42,622 bases of DNA from a virus, in the IMG/VR virus record IMGVR_UViG_3300033571_015040, positions 1 through 42,622 of that record; one strand, given 5' to 3'. The notes beneath the pieces are model-generated. The model worked only from the letters and a program-made list of their open reading frames with translations. It was not told the origin of the DNA and did no database searches. Shown here piece by piece: positions 23,826 to 33,861 of this stretch; within the stretch, counting starts at the first letter, position 1; each line of letters opens with the position of its first letter. A program made the position numbers and the translations under genes.

Positions 23826-26800
23826 ATGCCCTACACCTACGAGAAGGACAAGAACGGCCGCTGGCGTGCCCGTGGCGGCGCGGCTGGCAGTGTGCCGGTG
23901 ACGGGTGGCGGCGGGTTTGGGCCGGCCAAGCCGACCCCGAAGCGCAAGGAGTCGAAGGACAAACCGTGGTGGTGGCACGTCACCCCGCAAGGGATGGCGA
24001 ACAACCTCAAGTACGAGGCCAAGCGGGCTGAGCAGTTCAACAGGCCGCGGCCCACTGACCGGAAGCCGGCGCTGCCGATCATGCAGTTGCTGCCCCCTAC
24101 GGCCCGCCAAATGGTGGTTGGCGCCACAGTTCGCGCTGGCTCTGATGCCGCCCTGGCCGGGGTGAACCTGGCCCAGCGATCCTGGGGCAACTACAACCGC
24201 ATCAAGAACCCGGTGCTCAAGGCAGCGGTGGGCGCCGCTGGCGTGGTGACGTTGCCGGCCCTGGGGCTGTTCGGGCCATCGCGGGATCCCGAGGGCACGC
24301 TGCCAGGCAAGGCGATTCTCGCGGCAGGCAGAGCTGCCACCAAGGCTTTGGGCGGCCGGTTGCCGGAGGAGATGTCGCCATCGGATCGGGATGTCTATGA
24401 GGCCATCCCAGCTGGGGTTGCGATGAACGCCGCCCTGGCCCCGGTGGGGGCGCTGCAGGCCGGCCGGCTGGTGAAGGGTGCCGGTGTTGCTGCCAAGGCA
24501 GCGCGATGGGGGGCGAACACGGCGGCCAACGAAGGCGCCGCCAACCTGCTCACCGACAACACGATGGGCGGGCCCAGCAGCCTGCTGAAGGCGGTTGGTG
24601 TGCCGGTGCCGGACGCACTGTCGGCTGACCCCACCCGCGACGACCGGATCTCCGCTGGCCTGCGGGAGATCCCGGCATCCATGGTGTTCGCTGGGGCCCT
24701 GGGCGGCGCAGCGGGACTGCTTGAGCGGACGCCGCACATCGCCAGGGCGCTGCGGGAGAACCGCACAGCGCAGGAGCTGACCAGGGCACGCCAGAAGACG
24801 GTGGCCAACGGACTGCAGGAACCGGACCCGACCACTGGGGGGCACAACTTCACGCAGACGGCGACGACGCCGCCTCCTCCACCGCCGCCGCCGGCCCCCG
24901 TGGCTCCCGCGCCGGCCAAGCCTGTTGGCTCCCTGCTGGAACAGGACGCAGCGATGCTGGGCATCACCCCGGAGGAGCTGGCCGCGTCCCGTGGCGTGCC
25001 GTACAACCCCACCAGCCAGCCAGCACCAGCCGCTGCGCCGGCACCACCGGCTGCACCGCCGCTGATTCCTTCAGCCGAGGGCGACGACTTCACCGCCTTT
25101 GGCAGGGCCACGCCGGGGGATCTCCCCCAGGCTGATCCGATGGTGGACCCGTGGGCGGCGCCCCCCCCCGAGGCCCCGGCAGCAGCTGCGACCCCTGCCC
25201 CCATAGCAGCGCCGGAGCCCGCCGCATCGAAGGCCCCCGCCGCAGCCGACGACATGGCGGAGCCGGTGTACGACCCGGAGCTGCCCGAGATCGACCACAT
25301 CGCTCTGGCCCTGGAGCGGCTGGATCCGGCCGTGGTGGAGCAGATCGCCCAGACCCCTGGCCCGGTACTGCCACGGATCGAGGAGGCCCTGGCCAACCGG
25401 CAGCCGGTGGCCCCGCGGCCGGAGCTGACGGCCACGGACGTGGTGGCGCCCACCGAAAAGCTGGCCGAGAACCAGTTCCTGACCCGCCGTGACGAGTGGG
25501 CCAATCTCCGCGACGACGAGCTGCTGGGTGTGTTCCACCCGGAAGTGAACCCCGGCCTGTTTGGTGAGGCCCATGCCCGCACCGGCCGATCGTTTGAGGA
25601 GCTGACCCGTGAGGATGCGCTGGAAACGCTGTCGGCCCTGGCGGATGGTGGCGCCACGGTCATGCCCGATCGCCTGAAGGCCGGAATCGAGCTGGCCCGA
25701 ACCGCTGATCTGGTGGCCGACCCTGAGCGGTTCCAGTACAAGCTCAACACCAACAGCAAGGGTGTGCAGAAGGGGAGCAGCTTGGAAGGGCTGGACCGCT
25801 GGAACACCAGCATGGAAGGCGCGTTGCTGGTCTGGGAAGACCCGGCAACGGGCAAGACTTATGTGGTGAACGGCCACAACCGGCTGGCCAAGGCAATGCA
25901 GCTGGGGATCCCCACGGTGCCGGTGAAGCGGCTGCTGGCCAACACGCCCGAGCAGGCGCGAGCGCTGGGCGCCATGGACAACATCGCCAGCGGCGGCGGC
26001 ACGCCATGGGACGCAGCCAAGTTCTTCCGTGATGCCGGGATTTTCGACATGGACCAGGCGGGGAGAGCGGGTCTGCCGCTCAACTCCGGCCACGCGGAGA
26101 AGGGCCTGCAGCTGGCGGCGCTGCCCGACAACATCTTCCAGGCAGGCCTGACCGGCGAGCTCCCTGAGGCGCGTGCGATAGCGCTGGGGGCATCAGGGCT
26201 GAGCCCCGAGAAGATGCAATCGGTGTGGACGAAGTACCAGGACGACAAGTTCTTCAGGACCGAGGAGAACTTCCCGCGGCTGATTGACCTTGCCCGTGGG
26301 ACGCCGACCACAGCAGCCGACAGCGGCGGCCGGATCAAGCAGGGCGAGATCCCTGGCTTCGAGACGGCTGCAGAGCGCGACCTGACGGTGGTGAAGATCA
26401 AGCTGGTCAACAAGGTCAAGGCCAACCTGGCAACCGACAAGCGGGCGCTGAAGGGGGCCTCGCGCAACGCCGGCACGCTGGAGGCAAAGGGCAACAGCCA
26501 GATCGACGCGCAGACCGCGATGCAGGCGGGCCTCGATGCGGAACAGCTGGGCCGGGTGTTCGATGCGGTCTGGTGGGCATCCGACAACGAGATCAGCGCA
26601 CTGTTGAACGCAGGGGCTGAGGAAATCGCCGCCGGGGCCAAGGCGGACGTGGTGGCCCGCCGGATCCAGGGCGAGCTGGCCCAGGCCGCCGAAAAGGTGA
26701 TGCTGCCCAAGCAGCCCGAGCCAGCGGCACCGGTTCCGGTGGAGCCCGAGCTGCCGATGCCCAAGACGGCCAAGGACCATGAGGCCAACCAGATGCTGGT

Positions 26801-27929
26801 GCTCAACCAAGCCGCGGCGCAAGGCGAGGTGCGGCCATCGGCCACCCCGATCCCCGTTCCCCCTGCACCGCCGGAGATCGACGTGGCCAAGGCCGCCCGC
26901 GGGATCGACGCGCAGGACGTGATGGGCGGCGACAGCCAGCTGAAGTTCGCCCAGCAGCAACGGCAGCAGGCCCTGGATGCAGGCGACACCAAGGCCGTGG
27001 AGGCATGGGACAAGGAGATCAGAAAGGTCAATCAGGGCCGGCTGGGCGCAGCCATGGATGCCCAAGACGCCAGCCAGACCGGACTGTTCGGGGTGACCGA
27101 ATACGACAACTCGATGCCGCTGTTTAACGACACCCAAAAGCCAAAAAGCAAGTTAAGTGAACGTTTTGCGGAATTGATGGGTCGCATGGCCAAGAGCGAT
27201 GCCGAATTGTTCCGCACGGTTGGCGAACAGAACGCGGCCACTCGCCAGATGCTTGATGAGATTGGCCTTGGCGATGTTGCTGACAGCGCGAGAAAGCTCA
27301 AAGCCGAGAGCAATATGCAAAAGCCAAAGGGCACGCTCAGCGAACGATTCGCTGAATTGATGGGTCGCATGGCTAAGAGCGATGCGGAAATGTTCCGCAC
27401 GATTAGCGGGCAGAACGCGGCCACTCGCCAGATGCTCGACGAAATCAGCACTGCTGCTGGAGACATGAAGAAGCTGGATGTCGAGGAGGCACGGCTGGCA
27501 GCCGAGTACCTGGAGCGCGATACCGCGATGCAGCAGGAGGTGGCCAGGGCCGAACGCGAGGCCATGGGCTACCACGACATGACCTTCGATCAGAAGAAGG
27601 CTGAGGCGGGCATCGCGGAAGGATGGGCGCCAACTGAGCTGTTGCCAGCGGCGCCGCAGGTGATCGGGTCGGCAGACGCAATGCAGCAAGCGAGGACGCC
27701 TCCCGGCCCGGCCGAAACCAAAGCCCTATTCGATGAACTGGCTGGCCAGTTGCGGGAGCTGGACGGCGGCAAGCTGAAAGGCGTGTCCAAGAAGGCCTTG
27801 GCCGCTGCAGAGCAGGGCAACCCGGAGCAGGCCCTGGCGGAGGCGAGAGACTATGCAAGTCGCCGCATGGCCGAGATCGACAACAAGATCGAGTCCATCA
27901 AACAACGCGCCATCGAGGAGGGCTGCTGA
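23826..27929 (+). CDS. Large internal virion protein with ParB-like domain (polyvalent type)
   Basis: This 1367-residue protein is preceded by GGAGG. Residues about 1-330 contain Ala/Gly-rich, partly hydrophobic helices. A long Pro/Ala-rich linker covers about 345-480. Around residues 645-735 the phrases WEDPATGKTYVVNGHNRLA and LGIPTVPVKRLL fit a ParB-like nuclease domain of the type found in large phage polyvalent proteins. The C-terminal third is charged and coiled. Two copies of a 42-residue repeat lie near residues 1105-1146 and 1166-1207. It is probably carried in the capsid and ejected; T7 has no direct counterpart. The Glu/His of the ParB-like motif are present in part (NGHNR), so catalytic activity is possible but unproven. 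Confidence 0.75.
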   Translation: MPYTYEKDKNGRWRARGGAAGSVPVTGGGGFGPAKPTPKRKESKDKPWWWHVTPQGMANNLKYEAKRAEQFNRPRPTDRKPALPIMQLLPPTARQMVVGATVRAGSDAALAGVNLAQRSWGNYNRIKNPVLKAAVGAAGVVTLPALGLFGPSRDPEGTLPGKAILAAGRAATKALGGRLPEEMSPSDRDVYEAIPAGVAMNAALAPVGALQAGRLVKGAGVAAKAARWGANTAANEGAANLLTDNTMGGPSSLLKAVGVPVPDALSADPTRDDRISAGLREIPASMVFAGALGGAAGLLERTPHIARALRENRTAQELTRARQKTVANGLQEPDPTTGGHNFTQTATTPPPPPPPPAPVAPAPAKPVGSLLEQDAAMLGITPEELAASRGVPYNPTSQPAPAAAPAPPAAPPLIPSAEGDDFTAFGRATPGDLPQADPMVDPWAAPPPEAPAAAATPAPIAAPEPAASKAPAAADDMAEPVYDPELPEIDHIALALERLDPAVVEQIAQTPGPVLPRIEEALANRQPVAPRPELTATDVVAPTEKLAENQFLTRRDEWANLRDDELLGVFHPEVNPGLFGEAHARTGRSFEELTREDALETLSALADGGATVMPDRLKAGIELARTADLVADPERFQYKLNTNSKGVQKGSSLEGLDRWNTSMEGALLVWEDPATGKTYVVNGHNRLAKAMQLGIPTVPVKRLLANTPEQARALGAMDNIASGGGTPWDAAKFFRDAGIFDMDQAGRAGLPLNSGHAEKGLQLAALPDNIFQAGLTGELPEARAIALGASGLSPEKMQSVWTKYQDDKFFRTEENFPRLIDLARGTPTTAADSGGRIKQGEIPGFETAAERDLTVVKIKLVNKVKANLATDKRALKGASRNAGTLEAKGNSQIDAQTAMQAGLDAEQLGRVFDAVWWASDNEISALLNAGAEEIAAGAKADVVARRIQGELAQAAEKVMLPKQPEPAAPVPVEPELPMPKTAKDHEANQMLVLNQAAAQGEVRPSATPIPVPPAPPEIDVAKAARGIDAQDVMGGDSQLKFAQQQRQQALDAGDTKAVEAWDKEIRKVNQGRLGAAMDAQDASQTGLFGVTEYDNSMPLFNDTQKPKSKLSERFAELMGRMAKSDAELFRTVGEQNAATRQMLDEIGLGDVADSARKLKAESNMQKPKGTLSERFAELMGRMAKSDAEMFRTISGQNAATRQMLDEISTAAGDMKKLDVEEARLAAEYLERDTAMQQEVARAEREAMGYHDMTFDQKKAEAGIAEGWAPTELLPAAPQVIGSADAMQQARTPPGPAETKALFDELAGQLRELDGGKLKGVSKKALAAAEQGNPEQALAEARDYASRRMAEIDNKIESIKQRAIEEGC
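27138..27446 (+). repeat. Tandem 126-bp coding duplication in the 1367-residue protein gene
   Basis: A segment encoding LSERFAELMGRMAKSDAE and QNAATRQMLDEI occurs at about 27138-27263 and again at about 27321-27446, a period of 183 bp (61 residues). The copies differ at many third positions, so the duplication is not recent. The copies are probably equivalent coiled segments. Base composition here is lower in GC than in flanking coding sequence. Confidence 0.85.
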
Positions 27930-27931
27930 TC

Positions 27932-30900
27932 ATGGCCAACAACTGCGACGACAGCTTCCAGGACATGCAGCGCCAGCAGCGTGACCGCAAGGCCCTGGAT
28001 GACGTGCTCCGGCGGGCTATGGGCGGCCAGGCCGCGGGAGCCGGCGAAGACGTGCCTGCCGTGTTCCTGCGGGATCGCAGCACCGGGGAGGAGGTGGAGG
28101 TCAACTTCGACCGCTGGTTCAAGGAGGCCAACATGGCCCATTCGGACGCCATGCAGGACTTCGCTGCCAGGGCCGCCGGCCAGCAGCTGCGACCGGCTGG
28201 TGATCAGGGCTGGTTCATCAACGCTGCCCAGCTGGTGGATCGCCTTGGCTTCGACAATGCTCAGCAGATGGTGGCCCTGCTGCAGACCTTCACCGGCAGC
28301 TGGGACAAGAACAACCCAGTCGATTTTGCCCGCGTCACTGCGGTCAACGACTACGACACCTTCGCGCAGCGGCTGGCCGATGGCTTCGCCTTTGCCGGTC
28401 ATGCCCTGAACAAGGACAGCCTGGCCCAGGCGATCACCACCAACGTGGCGCCGTTCCTCTCGATCCTCGACAACCAGACCCGGCTGCAGGTGTTTGCCGA
28501 CATGACGCGGGTGAACCTCAGCAGCAAGTTGGCCCTGATCCGCAAGCAGATCAACGACACCGGGCTGCCGCCAGCGGTTGAGGCCAAGGGGGAGTTTGTC
28601 GATGCCTACCGCAAGGCCGTGTTTGCCCACCGTTCAGCGGCCCTGTCTCGCCGGGTATCGGGTCAGCTGCTCCAGCAGCTGCAGCGCGATCCAGGCATGG
28701 ACTTGACCGGCTTCATCGGCAGGGTCCAGGACGACATCTTCGAGCAGGCCACCCGGATCTTTGGCGACAAGGACGTGGTGCAAGCAGGCAGCCTGGTCGG
28801 CAGGGTGGCGGAAGCCTCCAGCCGCGGCGTCGATGGCCTGGACGACCTGGCCAGGATCGCTGACACCCTGGACGAGGAGCTGGCGGACCCCGCGGCGCCC
28901 CCGGTTGACGCGGACTTCGAACACAACTGGCGCCGCAATGCCAAGGCCTACGTCAAGGACAGCCAGCTGTTCAGCGGCAACACCCAGCTGATCAACAACT
29001 ACCTGAGCGGCAAGCTGATCTTCGCGGCCGAGGGGGTGCGGAAGGCCGGGGAGAACGGCGTGCGGCTGCGGGCCATGGACCTGACGCAGCCGATCGGGAC
29101 CAAGTGGACCCGGCAGCTGCTGAGCGCCGACAAGACGCTGGAGGGCTACAGGGTGGCCGCAGAGGCGGGGATCATCGCCCACGACGTGGTGCGGCAGAGC
29201 TGGAAGGAGTCGCTGCGTCACCACTTCATGGAGGCCGATACCCCGTTCGCTGGCAACCCGGACACGCTGGGCACCAAGGGGACGCAGGACATCGCTGAGC
29301 AGTACGACGCGGCGCTGAAGGTGCTCTACGGAGAGAACATGGGCGACGACGGCACCCGCAGAGTGCGGGCCATGTACCAGGAGGAAGGCGAAGGCGGGCT
29401 CACTGACGTGCGAATGACGAGCGCCAACGAGCCGTCACTGGGCAACTACTTCAGATCCCTGGGCGAGGAGCCGGTGGCCGATTGGCCGCTGCTGTTGCGG
29501 GACAAGGCCTTCATCGGCATGAAGCTGATGGCCAACCACCTGATCGAGAAAGCGACGGGCGCTCGCCTGCCGGTGACCTCCGCCCTGCAGATGATGGGCG
29601 CCGTGGATCACCGGGCGGGCCTGCGGGTCTTCATGACCACCAGGGCCAACGAGCTGATGCTGCAACGCATCCAGGCCAAGCCATCCGAAAGCTGGGCAGA
29701 TCGGCGAGCCGCGGTGCGGGCGGCGCTCGACGACGAGCTCTACCAGGCCACGCCGACACCGCAGAACATCCGTGACGCTCGAGCGCAGTTCAGCATGGAC
29801 GATGCCAGCGACGACGAGATCGCCAGCTTCCTAGCCGCCGAGAAGGTGGGGATGCCGGTGCTGAACTCGCTGGAGCAGAAGGAAGCGTTCAGCTTCAGCG
29901 GCTACGCGAGGATGCAGAACCGACCCGACGGGTTCGCAGGGAAGGTGGACGACGGTGTGATGGGAGTGCGGCAAAACCGCTACGTCGATGCAGTGTTCCC
30001 GTACTGGCGCAGCCCCTTCAACCAGTACCTGTGGACCTTCAAGAACTCGATGCCGCCGCTGAACGGGACGGCCAAGATCGTGTTCAATGTGCTCAAGGGG
30101 CAGGAGCCGACCACCGAGCAACTGGCGAAGGTGGCCGGCGGGTGGACCACCTTCCTGGGCATGGTCGGCATGTTCACGGCCCTGGAGACTGCCGGCGTAG
30201 TGGAAGGGAATGGCCCCCTGGAGCCCGCAGCGCGGAAGCAATGGCTGGCCGAAGGGCACATCCCCAACAGCCTTTTTGGGATCCCGCTGCTGAGCCTCGG
30301 AGCACTGCCAGTGCTCCAGACCATGTTCCTCTACAAGGACATCAAGGACTCCTTCATCAATGGCGAATACACCAGATACGACCAGTACAACGGCTTCATG
30401 GGCATAGGCCAGGTGTTTGTTGGTCAACTGATGCGCCAGACCAGCCTGGGCCAGTTCGCCCAGCTGGCTGAACTGATGATCGATCCCACGGAGAGGCGCT
30501 GGAGGCAGCTGGTGGGCTACCTGGCCAATGGCCAGCTCAACCCGGCGTCGGGGCCCGTGCGCGACGTGGAGCGGTTCGGCAGCCTCCGCGCCAACAACCT
30601 GTATCAGGCGCGGATCATGAACCAGCAGGACAGGGAGCTGCAGGACGAGGTGGATCCCAACGATCCGCTGGAGGCCATCCGCGACAACCTGCGGAGCTTC
30701 GCCTACTTCTCGGTTCCATCCGTGGCCGCGGCCATGGGGCAACCGATCAAGGAAACCGACTACCTGGGCTACAAGCTGCGACTGCCCGAGGGCATGTTCC
30801 GCAGTGAGTGGCAGGAGAAGATGGGCGTCGGCACGCCAGCGATCTGGCCGAAGTGGGCCCCGATCAGCACTGCCAGCCGGAGCCCGGTGCATGCGGTCCT

Positions 30901-31486
30901 CGACAGCATCGGCATGCTCAACCCGCCGCCGCCGCTGGTCAGTGGTCGGATGGAGGGGATCTTGATGGGCGAGGACCTGGAGAAGGAGCTCAACGGCTAT
31001 GTCGGCACCGTGAAGGGCGCGGCGATCGGCGACGACCCGGTGTTCGGCAGGCAGTTGAACTGGCGCCGCAATGCCAAGGAGGTGTCGATGGATGGCCGCG
31101 AGCGCACAGTGGCCTCGATCCCCTACTCGGTGGATCTGAACGAAAACGGCCTGATGGACCGGCTGACCAGCGGCAAAACGCTGGAGCAAGCGCTGCGGGG
31201 CCTGTTCGCCAGCCAGACGTGGAAGAACCTGGAGGCCGACCCAGCCTTTACCACTGATCGCCGCGTCACCGACCGGCCACTAAAGGAAGTGATGAAGCTG
31301 CCTGGCCCCACGATGGTCCGGGTGATCCATGACTACTACGCCGCATTGGCGGTTCAGCAAGTGGAGATGAGCACCACCCCTGCAGCAGCCGAATGGCGCC
31401 AGCTGCGCGATGCCAACGTGGCCAAGCAGAACGAGCAGACCATTGAGCAGCAGACCACCAGGGCCCAGAGGCTGATGGGGCAGTAG
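27932..31486 (+). CDS. Large internal virion protein in gp16 position
   Basis: This 1184-residue protein (T7 gp16 is 1318) is preceded by GGAGGG. It is helical throughout, with conserved-looking middle segments (RVFMTTRANELMLQRIQAK) and a hydrophobic part near residue 740-800 (GWTTFLGMVGMFTALETAGV, then LLSLGALPVLQTMFLYKDI). These features suit an ejected protein that forms the trans-envelope channel. The soluble lytic transglycosylase domain found at the N terminus of T7 gp16 is not seen; the M15 domain two genes upstream may replace it. The C terminus is charged. Confidence 0.8.
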   Translation: MANNCDDSFQDMQRQQRDRKALDDVLRRAMGGQAAGAGEDVPAVFLRDRSTGEEVEVNFDRWFKEANMAHSDAMQDFAARAAGQQLRPAGDQGWFINAAQLVDRLGFDNAQQMVALLQTFTGSWDKNNPVDFARVTAVNDYDTFAQRLADGFAFAGHALNKDSLAQAITTNVAPFLSILDNQTRLQVFADMTRVNLSSKLALIRKQINDTGLPPAVEAKGEFVDAYRKAVFAHRSAALSRRVSGQLLQQLQRDPGMDLTGFIGRVQDDIFEQATRIFGDKDVVQAGSLVGRVAEASSRGVDGLDDLARIADTLDEELADPAAPPVDADFEHNWRRNAKAYVKDSQLFSGNTQLINNYLSGKLIFAAEGVRKAGENGVRLRAMDLTQPIGTKWTRQLLSADKTLEGYRVAAEAGIIAHDVVRQSWKESLRHHFMEADTPFAGNPDTLGTKGTQDIAEQYDAALKVLYGENMGDDGTRRVRAMYQEEGEGGLTDVRMTSANEPSLGNYFRSLGEEPVADWPLLLRDKAFIGMKLMANHLIEKATGARLPVTSALQMMGAVDHRAGLRVFMTTRANELMLQRIQAKPSESWADRRAAVRAALDDELYQATPTPQNIRDARAQFSMDDASDDEIASFLAAEKVGMPVLNSLEQKEAFSFSGYARMQNRPDGFAGKVDDGVMGVRQNRYVDAVFPYWRSPFNQYLWTFKNSMPPLNGTAKIVFNVLKGQEPTTEQLAKVAGGWTTFLGMVGMFTALETAGVVEGNGPLEPAARKQWLAEGHIPNSLFGIPLLSLGALPVLQTMFLYKDIKDSFINGEYTRYDQYNGFMGIGQVFVGQLMRQTSLGQFAQLAELMIDPTERRWRQLVGYLANGQLNPASGPVRDVERFGSLRANNLYQARIMNQQDRELQDEVDPNDPLEAIRDNLRSFAYFSVPSVAAAMGQPIKETDYLGYKLRLPEGMFRSEWQEKMGVGTPAIWPKWAPISTASRSPVHAVLDSIGMLNPPPPLVSGRMEGILMGEDLEKELNGYVGTVKGAAIGDDPVFGRQLNWRRNAKEVSMDGRERTVASIPYSVDLNENGLMDRLTSGKTLEQALRGLFASQTWKNLEADPAFTTDRRVTDRPLKEVMKLPGPTMVRVIHDYYAALAVQQVEMSTTPAAAEWRQLRDANVAKQNEQTIEQQTTRAQRLMGQ

Positions 31487-31526
31487 CCAGGGCGCCTAAG
31501 ATGGCTGCAGCCATGCAGCTACCGCT

Positions 31527-32594
31527 GTGCCCTACAGCTATCAGAGCTTCAACGGAGGGGCCGCTGGGCTGAGCCTGGCGGTCACTGTCCCGTTCCTGCT
31601 GCGGGCGCATGTGAATCTTTACACCAACTACGATCCACTGCTGATAACTTACGAACGGCTACTGATCGAAGGCATTGATTACAACTGGGTCAGCGATGCG
31701 TCCATAGCGATGCTCACTGCGACTACTGGCGATGTAATAACCCTGGACCGTACAACCCCGACCACGAACCTGCTGGTTGGCTGGACTGATGGATCAAACG
31801 TTGACATGAGCGATCTGCTAACGGCAGACCGGCAGAATTTATACGCTGTACAAGAACTGGAAGATGCCAGTCAGCTAGGGGTTGTACGCATTGAGTCAAT
31901 ACTAAACATATTGTCCGACGTTTTACCATACGATCTAATCCCTACGGTTGCACAGATACCAACGGCACCGACTAACGGGCAGCGCATTGAGGTTCTGGAC
32001 AGCACAGGGATTCAGTCGTTTTCACCGCTAACCGGCATGCCGGCTGGCTTTATTGGCGACCCCGGTTTGCCGGTAAAGCTGGTATGGTCCGCCGCCGCGA
32101 GCGCTTGGCAATGGATCAGCTATAGCCCCGTAGACCCTGATAACCGGTACGCTCGAATCGGCGCTGGTGGCGGTGGCGGTGGCGGTGGCGGTGGCGTTGG
32201 CGTTTCCCCGCAGCGAACCACCACTTCATTTACGACGGCTTCCCTGGCGCAGCTTGGAGTGGCTGATTTCACCATGAACCTGGGCAAGCTGGCAGAGCTG
32301 GTGTCAGTGCAGGTGTCCGAGCCTTCATGGGTCAGGCTCTACCGCTCAAGCGCCCAGCGGGCGGCAGACCCAAGGGTCGCCCCCGGCGGCCCCTTGCAAA
32401 CAATTATCGACCTGGGGGATAGCAAGCCATATTCCGAAAATGTAACGACAGTCGCGGGTGAGGTAATTATTCAGAACCCGGCCCCGTTGCTTCAAGGTGA
32501 TAGCGCAGGCCTTGTCTACGTAAGGCTGATCAAACAAAGTACCGGCTCCTCTGCCGTTACCCTAACCATCACGACCTTACCCCAGGAGGTTTAA
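31527..32594 (+). CDS. Tail fibre, T7 gp17-like N-terminal domain
   Basis: This 355-residue protein starts at GTG 31527; a nearby ATG is in a different frame. The first about 150 residues match the conserved attachment domain of T7-type fibres: PYSYQSFNGG, VPFLLRAHVNLY, TLDRTTPTTNLLVGWTDGS and LLTADRQNLYAVQELEDAS. That domain plugs the fibre into the tail. A glycine run encoded by repeated GGTGGC (about 32166-32195) separates it from a short distal region. The C-terminal part is much shorter than in T7 (553 residues), so receptor binding probably lies on the next gene product. Confidence 0.9.
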   Translation: MPYSYQSFNGGAAGLSLAVTVPFLLRAHVNLYTNYDPLLITYERLLIEGIDYNWVSDASIAMLTATTGDVITLDRTTPTTNLLVGWTDGSNVDMSDLLTADRQNLYAVQELEDASQLGVVRIESILNILSDVLPYDLIPTVAQIPTAPTNGQRIEVLDSTGIQSFSPLTGMPAGFIGDPGLPVKLVWSAAASAWQWISYSPVDPDNRYARIGAGGGGGGGGGGVGVSPQRTTTSFTTASLAQLGVADFTMNLGKLAELVSVQVSEPSWVRLYRSSAQRAADPRVAPGGPLQTIIDLGDSKPYSENVTTVAGEVIIQNPAPLLQGDSAGLVYVRLIKQSTGSSAVTLTITTLPQEV

Positions 32595-32596
32595 CC

Positions 32597-33571
32597 ATGG
32601 CCGTCACGAAACAAGCCTACGCATCTGCTGTAGCGCCTTGGGCGATTACCGCAGTCTGCGATGACGTCAGAGACGCCTTCATTGGCGCGGGCTTGATGAC
32701 CGCTTGGTTTGATTCGTTCACTTCCGGCGGATACGAGCATCGAGTCATGGAAGTTGTCTACGACAACGCCAAGGCCTACGGAAAGACTTACTACTGGTTC
32801 ACCTTTAATGGTGTTGGCATCTGGCTAAGGATCGTAAGCGGCTGGAACCCAGGGACCGACGCCCCGGCGGGGACTCAGTTTGTTGACTTTTTCGACAACG
32901 TTACAACCGCTCTGAATGGCGCCACTCAGCTGCTAGCACTTTCAACTTCAATTTCATTTTCTTGCACTCGCTACACCTCTTCGGGCCGTAGTTTTTTCGT
33001 CCTTAGGACCGGAAGCGCGTTTATTACGTTCACGATTGACGCAGCCAGCACAACTTTCAGGGCATTGTATGATTTAGCCAAGGGCTACCACGAAGGATTC
33101 TTTCAGGTTGAAACGGCTAATTGGTTGGTCGGGTTTGTATGCCTCAATCGGTCCAGGAGGTCCCTGCTTTTGGGCTCGTCCTTGAATAACAGCGGGTCGG
33201 AATCTCACTTTAGGAGTCCAGTCAGGGTTAATGGGTATGGATTGCCCAGAACTGCTGGCAGCTCCGGGAGCATCACTTACAACATCCAAGGGGTCTTCCT
33301 GCTTCCAGGCTGGACAACGGCAGCAAACCCAAGCGCTGGGTCTAACTATAATCCAGTCTTTACTGGGTTACGACTTTCAAGTGTTCATGCGGCAGACCTG
33401 CCTTCTGATTTCGGCATTTCGTCTATCAAGGTCAGTAACACGCTGGCCATACAAGACAATGCAACGGTAACCGCCTCCGTGGAAGAGTACGAAATCCTGA
33501 ACTTTCGTAATGATGGGTTCGACTTTACCGCCAGCGCCAACAATGCAGTCTTTCTTGCTAGGACAGTCTGA
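32597..33571 (+). CDS. Putative fibre-tip or receptor-binding protein
   Basis: This is a 324-residue protein with a strong AGGAGG seven bases before the ATG. It is rich in aromatic residues, Ser and Thr, and appears beta-rich (YYWFTFNGVGIWLRIVSG, SFFVLRTGSAFITF). Composition is clearly less GC-rich than most of the genome. Position between the fibre and a small beta-rich protein suggests it adds to the tail-fibre complex and may determine host range. No family is recognised with certainty. Confidence 0.6.
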   Translation: MAVTKQAYASAVAPWAITAVCDDVRDAFIGAGLMTAWFDSFTSGGYEHRVMEVVYDNAKAYGKTYYWFTFNGVGIWLRIVSGWNPGTDAPAGTQFVDFFDNVTTALNGATQLLALSTSISFSCTRYTSSGRSFFVLRTGSAFITFTIDAASTTFRALYDLAKGYHEGFFQVETANWLVGFVCLNRSRRSLLLGSSLNNSGSESHFRSPVRVNGYGLPRTAGSSGSITYNIQGVFLLPGWTTAANPSAGSNYNPVFTGLRLSSVHAADLPSDFGISSIKVSNTLAIQDNATVTASVEEYEILNFRNDGFDFTASANNAVFLARTV

Positions 33572-33843
33572 TGACTATAACTACGGCTCAGAACATTAGC
33601 GGCGGGCTGTGGTCGGGCACTTCTGCCGGGACACTCACAGTCAACAGGCAGCTTGGCCCTCAGCAGAAGGTGGCACCATTCGGATCGACCACCATTGTTG
33701 CCGGTCTCAACCCATTCTACGCGGATCCAGTAAATACCAGTGGGATTGCCTATGTCACGGCCGGATTTGACCCTTCCATTGTGTACCAGCTTTCGGTAAG
33801 ACTGCGATCTACAGGGCAGATATGGCCGTGCGGGTACAGCTAG
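33571..33843 (+). CDS. Small tail-associated hypothetical protein
   Basis: This 90-residue protein has an ATG overlapping the previous stop (TGATG at 33569-33573). It is rich in Thr, Gly and Ser (NISGGLWSGTSAGTLTVNRQ) with a beta-strand pattern. The overlap and composition link it to the putative receptor-binding protein. No family is recognised. Confidence 0.5.
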   Translation: MTITTAQNISGGLWSGTSAGTLTVNRQLGPQQKVAPFGSTTIVAGLNPFYADPVNTSGIAYVTAGFDPSIVYQLSVRLRSTGQIWPCGYS

Positions 33844-33861
33844 GTAGCAGCGGCATCGAGT

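Noticed and set aside
24395-25855. A 486-residue minus-strand open frame, and similar long antisense frames (8458-9618, 25859-27031, 29831-31189)
   Set aside because: They lie opposite confidently identified genes and have Ser/Arg- or His/Gln-rich, low-complexity translations typical of GC-rich shadows.
32161-32196. GGTGGC tandem run as a phase-variation tract
   Set aside because: The six-base unit keeps the frame, so changes would only alter a glycine linker; no switching is implied.
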